Positions 4,975-5,157 of a DNA stretch of 5,157 bases are shown piece by piece (the first letter of the stretch is position 1; each line of letters opens with the position of its first letter). The notes beneath the pieces were generated by a model. The model was not told the origin of the DNA. It was given only the letters and a program-made list of their open reading frames with translations, and made no database searches. The DNA comes from Gammaproteobacteria bacterium. Its GTDB lineage: Bacteria > Pseudomonadota > Gammaproteobacteria > Pseudomonadales > Halieaceae. Made by a program: the position numbers and the translations under genes. The DNA is taken from assembly GCA_018222695.1 (NCBI GenBank), contig JAAEZV010000139.1, positions 1-5,157 on the forward strand, given 5' to 3'.

Positions 4975-5157
4975 TCACCCAAGGGGGCCGCGCGCTCCAA
5001 CTGAGCACCGCGAGAACACCACCGAGGTAGGAGCGGGCCCTTGCTCATCCCTGGGAGGCGCCACTGCCGCTTACAGGAGATGCCATCAGGGCGGAGCCAT
5101 CATAAGCAGACGGCCCCGTTGCACCTCATTCCTTCGCAGACAATCTCGAATAAACGT
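4975..5157. other. Right-edge region with no supported gene
   Basis: These 183 bases follow the plus-strand stop. A plus-strand frame starting at the ATG at 5080 stays open to the edge, but its AGGAG abuts the ATG with no spacing and the translation looks unlike protein. Minus-strand frames entering from the right close quickly. An imperfect GC-rich hairpin (about 4990-5013) lacks a T tract, so no clear terminator is seen. Confidence 0.5.

Noticed and set aside
4984..5013. Terminator after the plus-strand gene
   Set aside because: The hairpin is imperfect, with bulged arms, and no T tract follows.
5080..5157. Partial plus-strand gene starting with ATG at the right edge
   Set aside because: AGGAG touches the ATG with no spacing, and the 26 visible codons do not look like protein.

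Overview
The window looks like bacterial DNA of moderate to fairly high GC from a Gram-negative organism. All six genes on the minus strand begin with export signal peptides, Shine-Dalgarno sites are purine-rich, and two intrinsic terminators are visible. The mix of small secreted hypothetical proteins resembles that of marine Gammaproteobacteria (Halieaceae/OM60-type relatives). That placement is an impression from protein style, not a demonstrated match.

Layout. Positions 1-279 (minus) hold the first 93 codons of a secreted protein whose 3' end lies outside the window. A GC-rich hairpin terminator (342-362) separates it from a 251-residue secreted protein at 389-1144 (minus). That protein appears to be an internal duplication of the same kind of domain seen in the first gene. 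A 226-bp gap carrying a long inverted repeat (1312-1345) leads to a 389-residue secreted protein with two VOC (glyoxalase/dioxygenase-fold) domains at 1371-2540 (minus), best started at a TTG. After a 290-bp gap come two closely spaced minus-strand genes: a small orphan periplasmic protein (3408-3749) and a secreted ABM-like dimeric alpha/beta-barrel protein (2831-3346). Upstream of these is a clear terminator (3889-3905), which ends a 144-residue secreted glycine-rich protein (3936-4370). Position 4371 begins a divergent intergenic region. The only plus-strand gene (4597-4974) is a cytoplasmic ABM-like protein that shares its C-terminal ending with the secreted one.

How the genes may work together. 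The minus-strand genes look like several short transcription units rather than one operon. Their common theme is export to the periplasm or beyond. Three of the seven genes have dimeric-barrel or VOC folds that usually bind or transform small organic molecules, which would fit handling of small metabolites in the envelope, but no substrate or pathway can be named from the sequence. The most notable points are the matched secreted/cytoplasmic ABM-like pair, the complementary loss of metal ligands in the two VOC domains, and the duplicated four-cysteine architecture of the 389-1144 protein. I see no rRNA, tRNA, CRISPR array, insertion sequence or phage gene.
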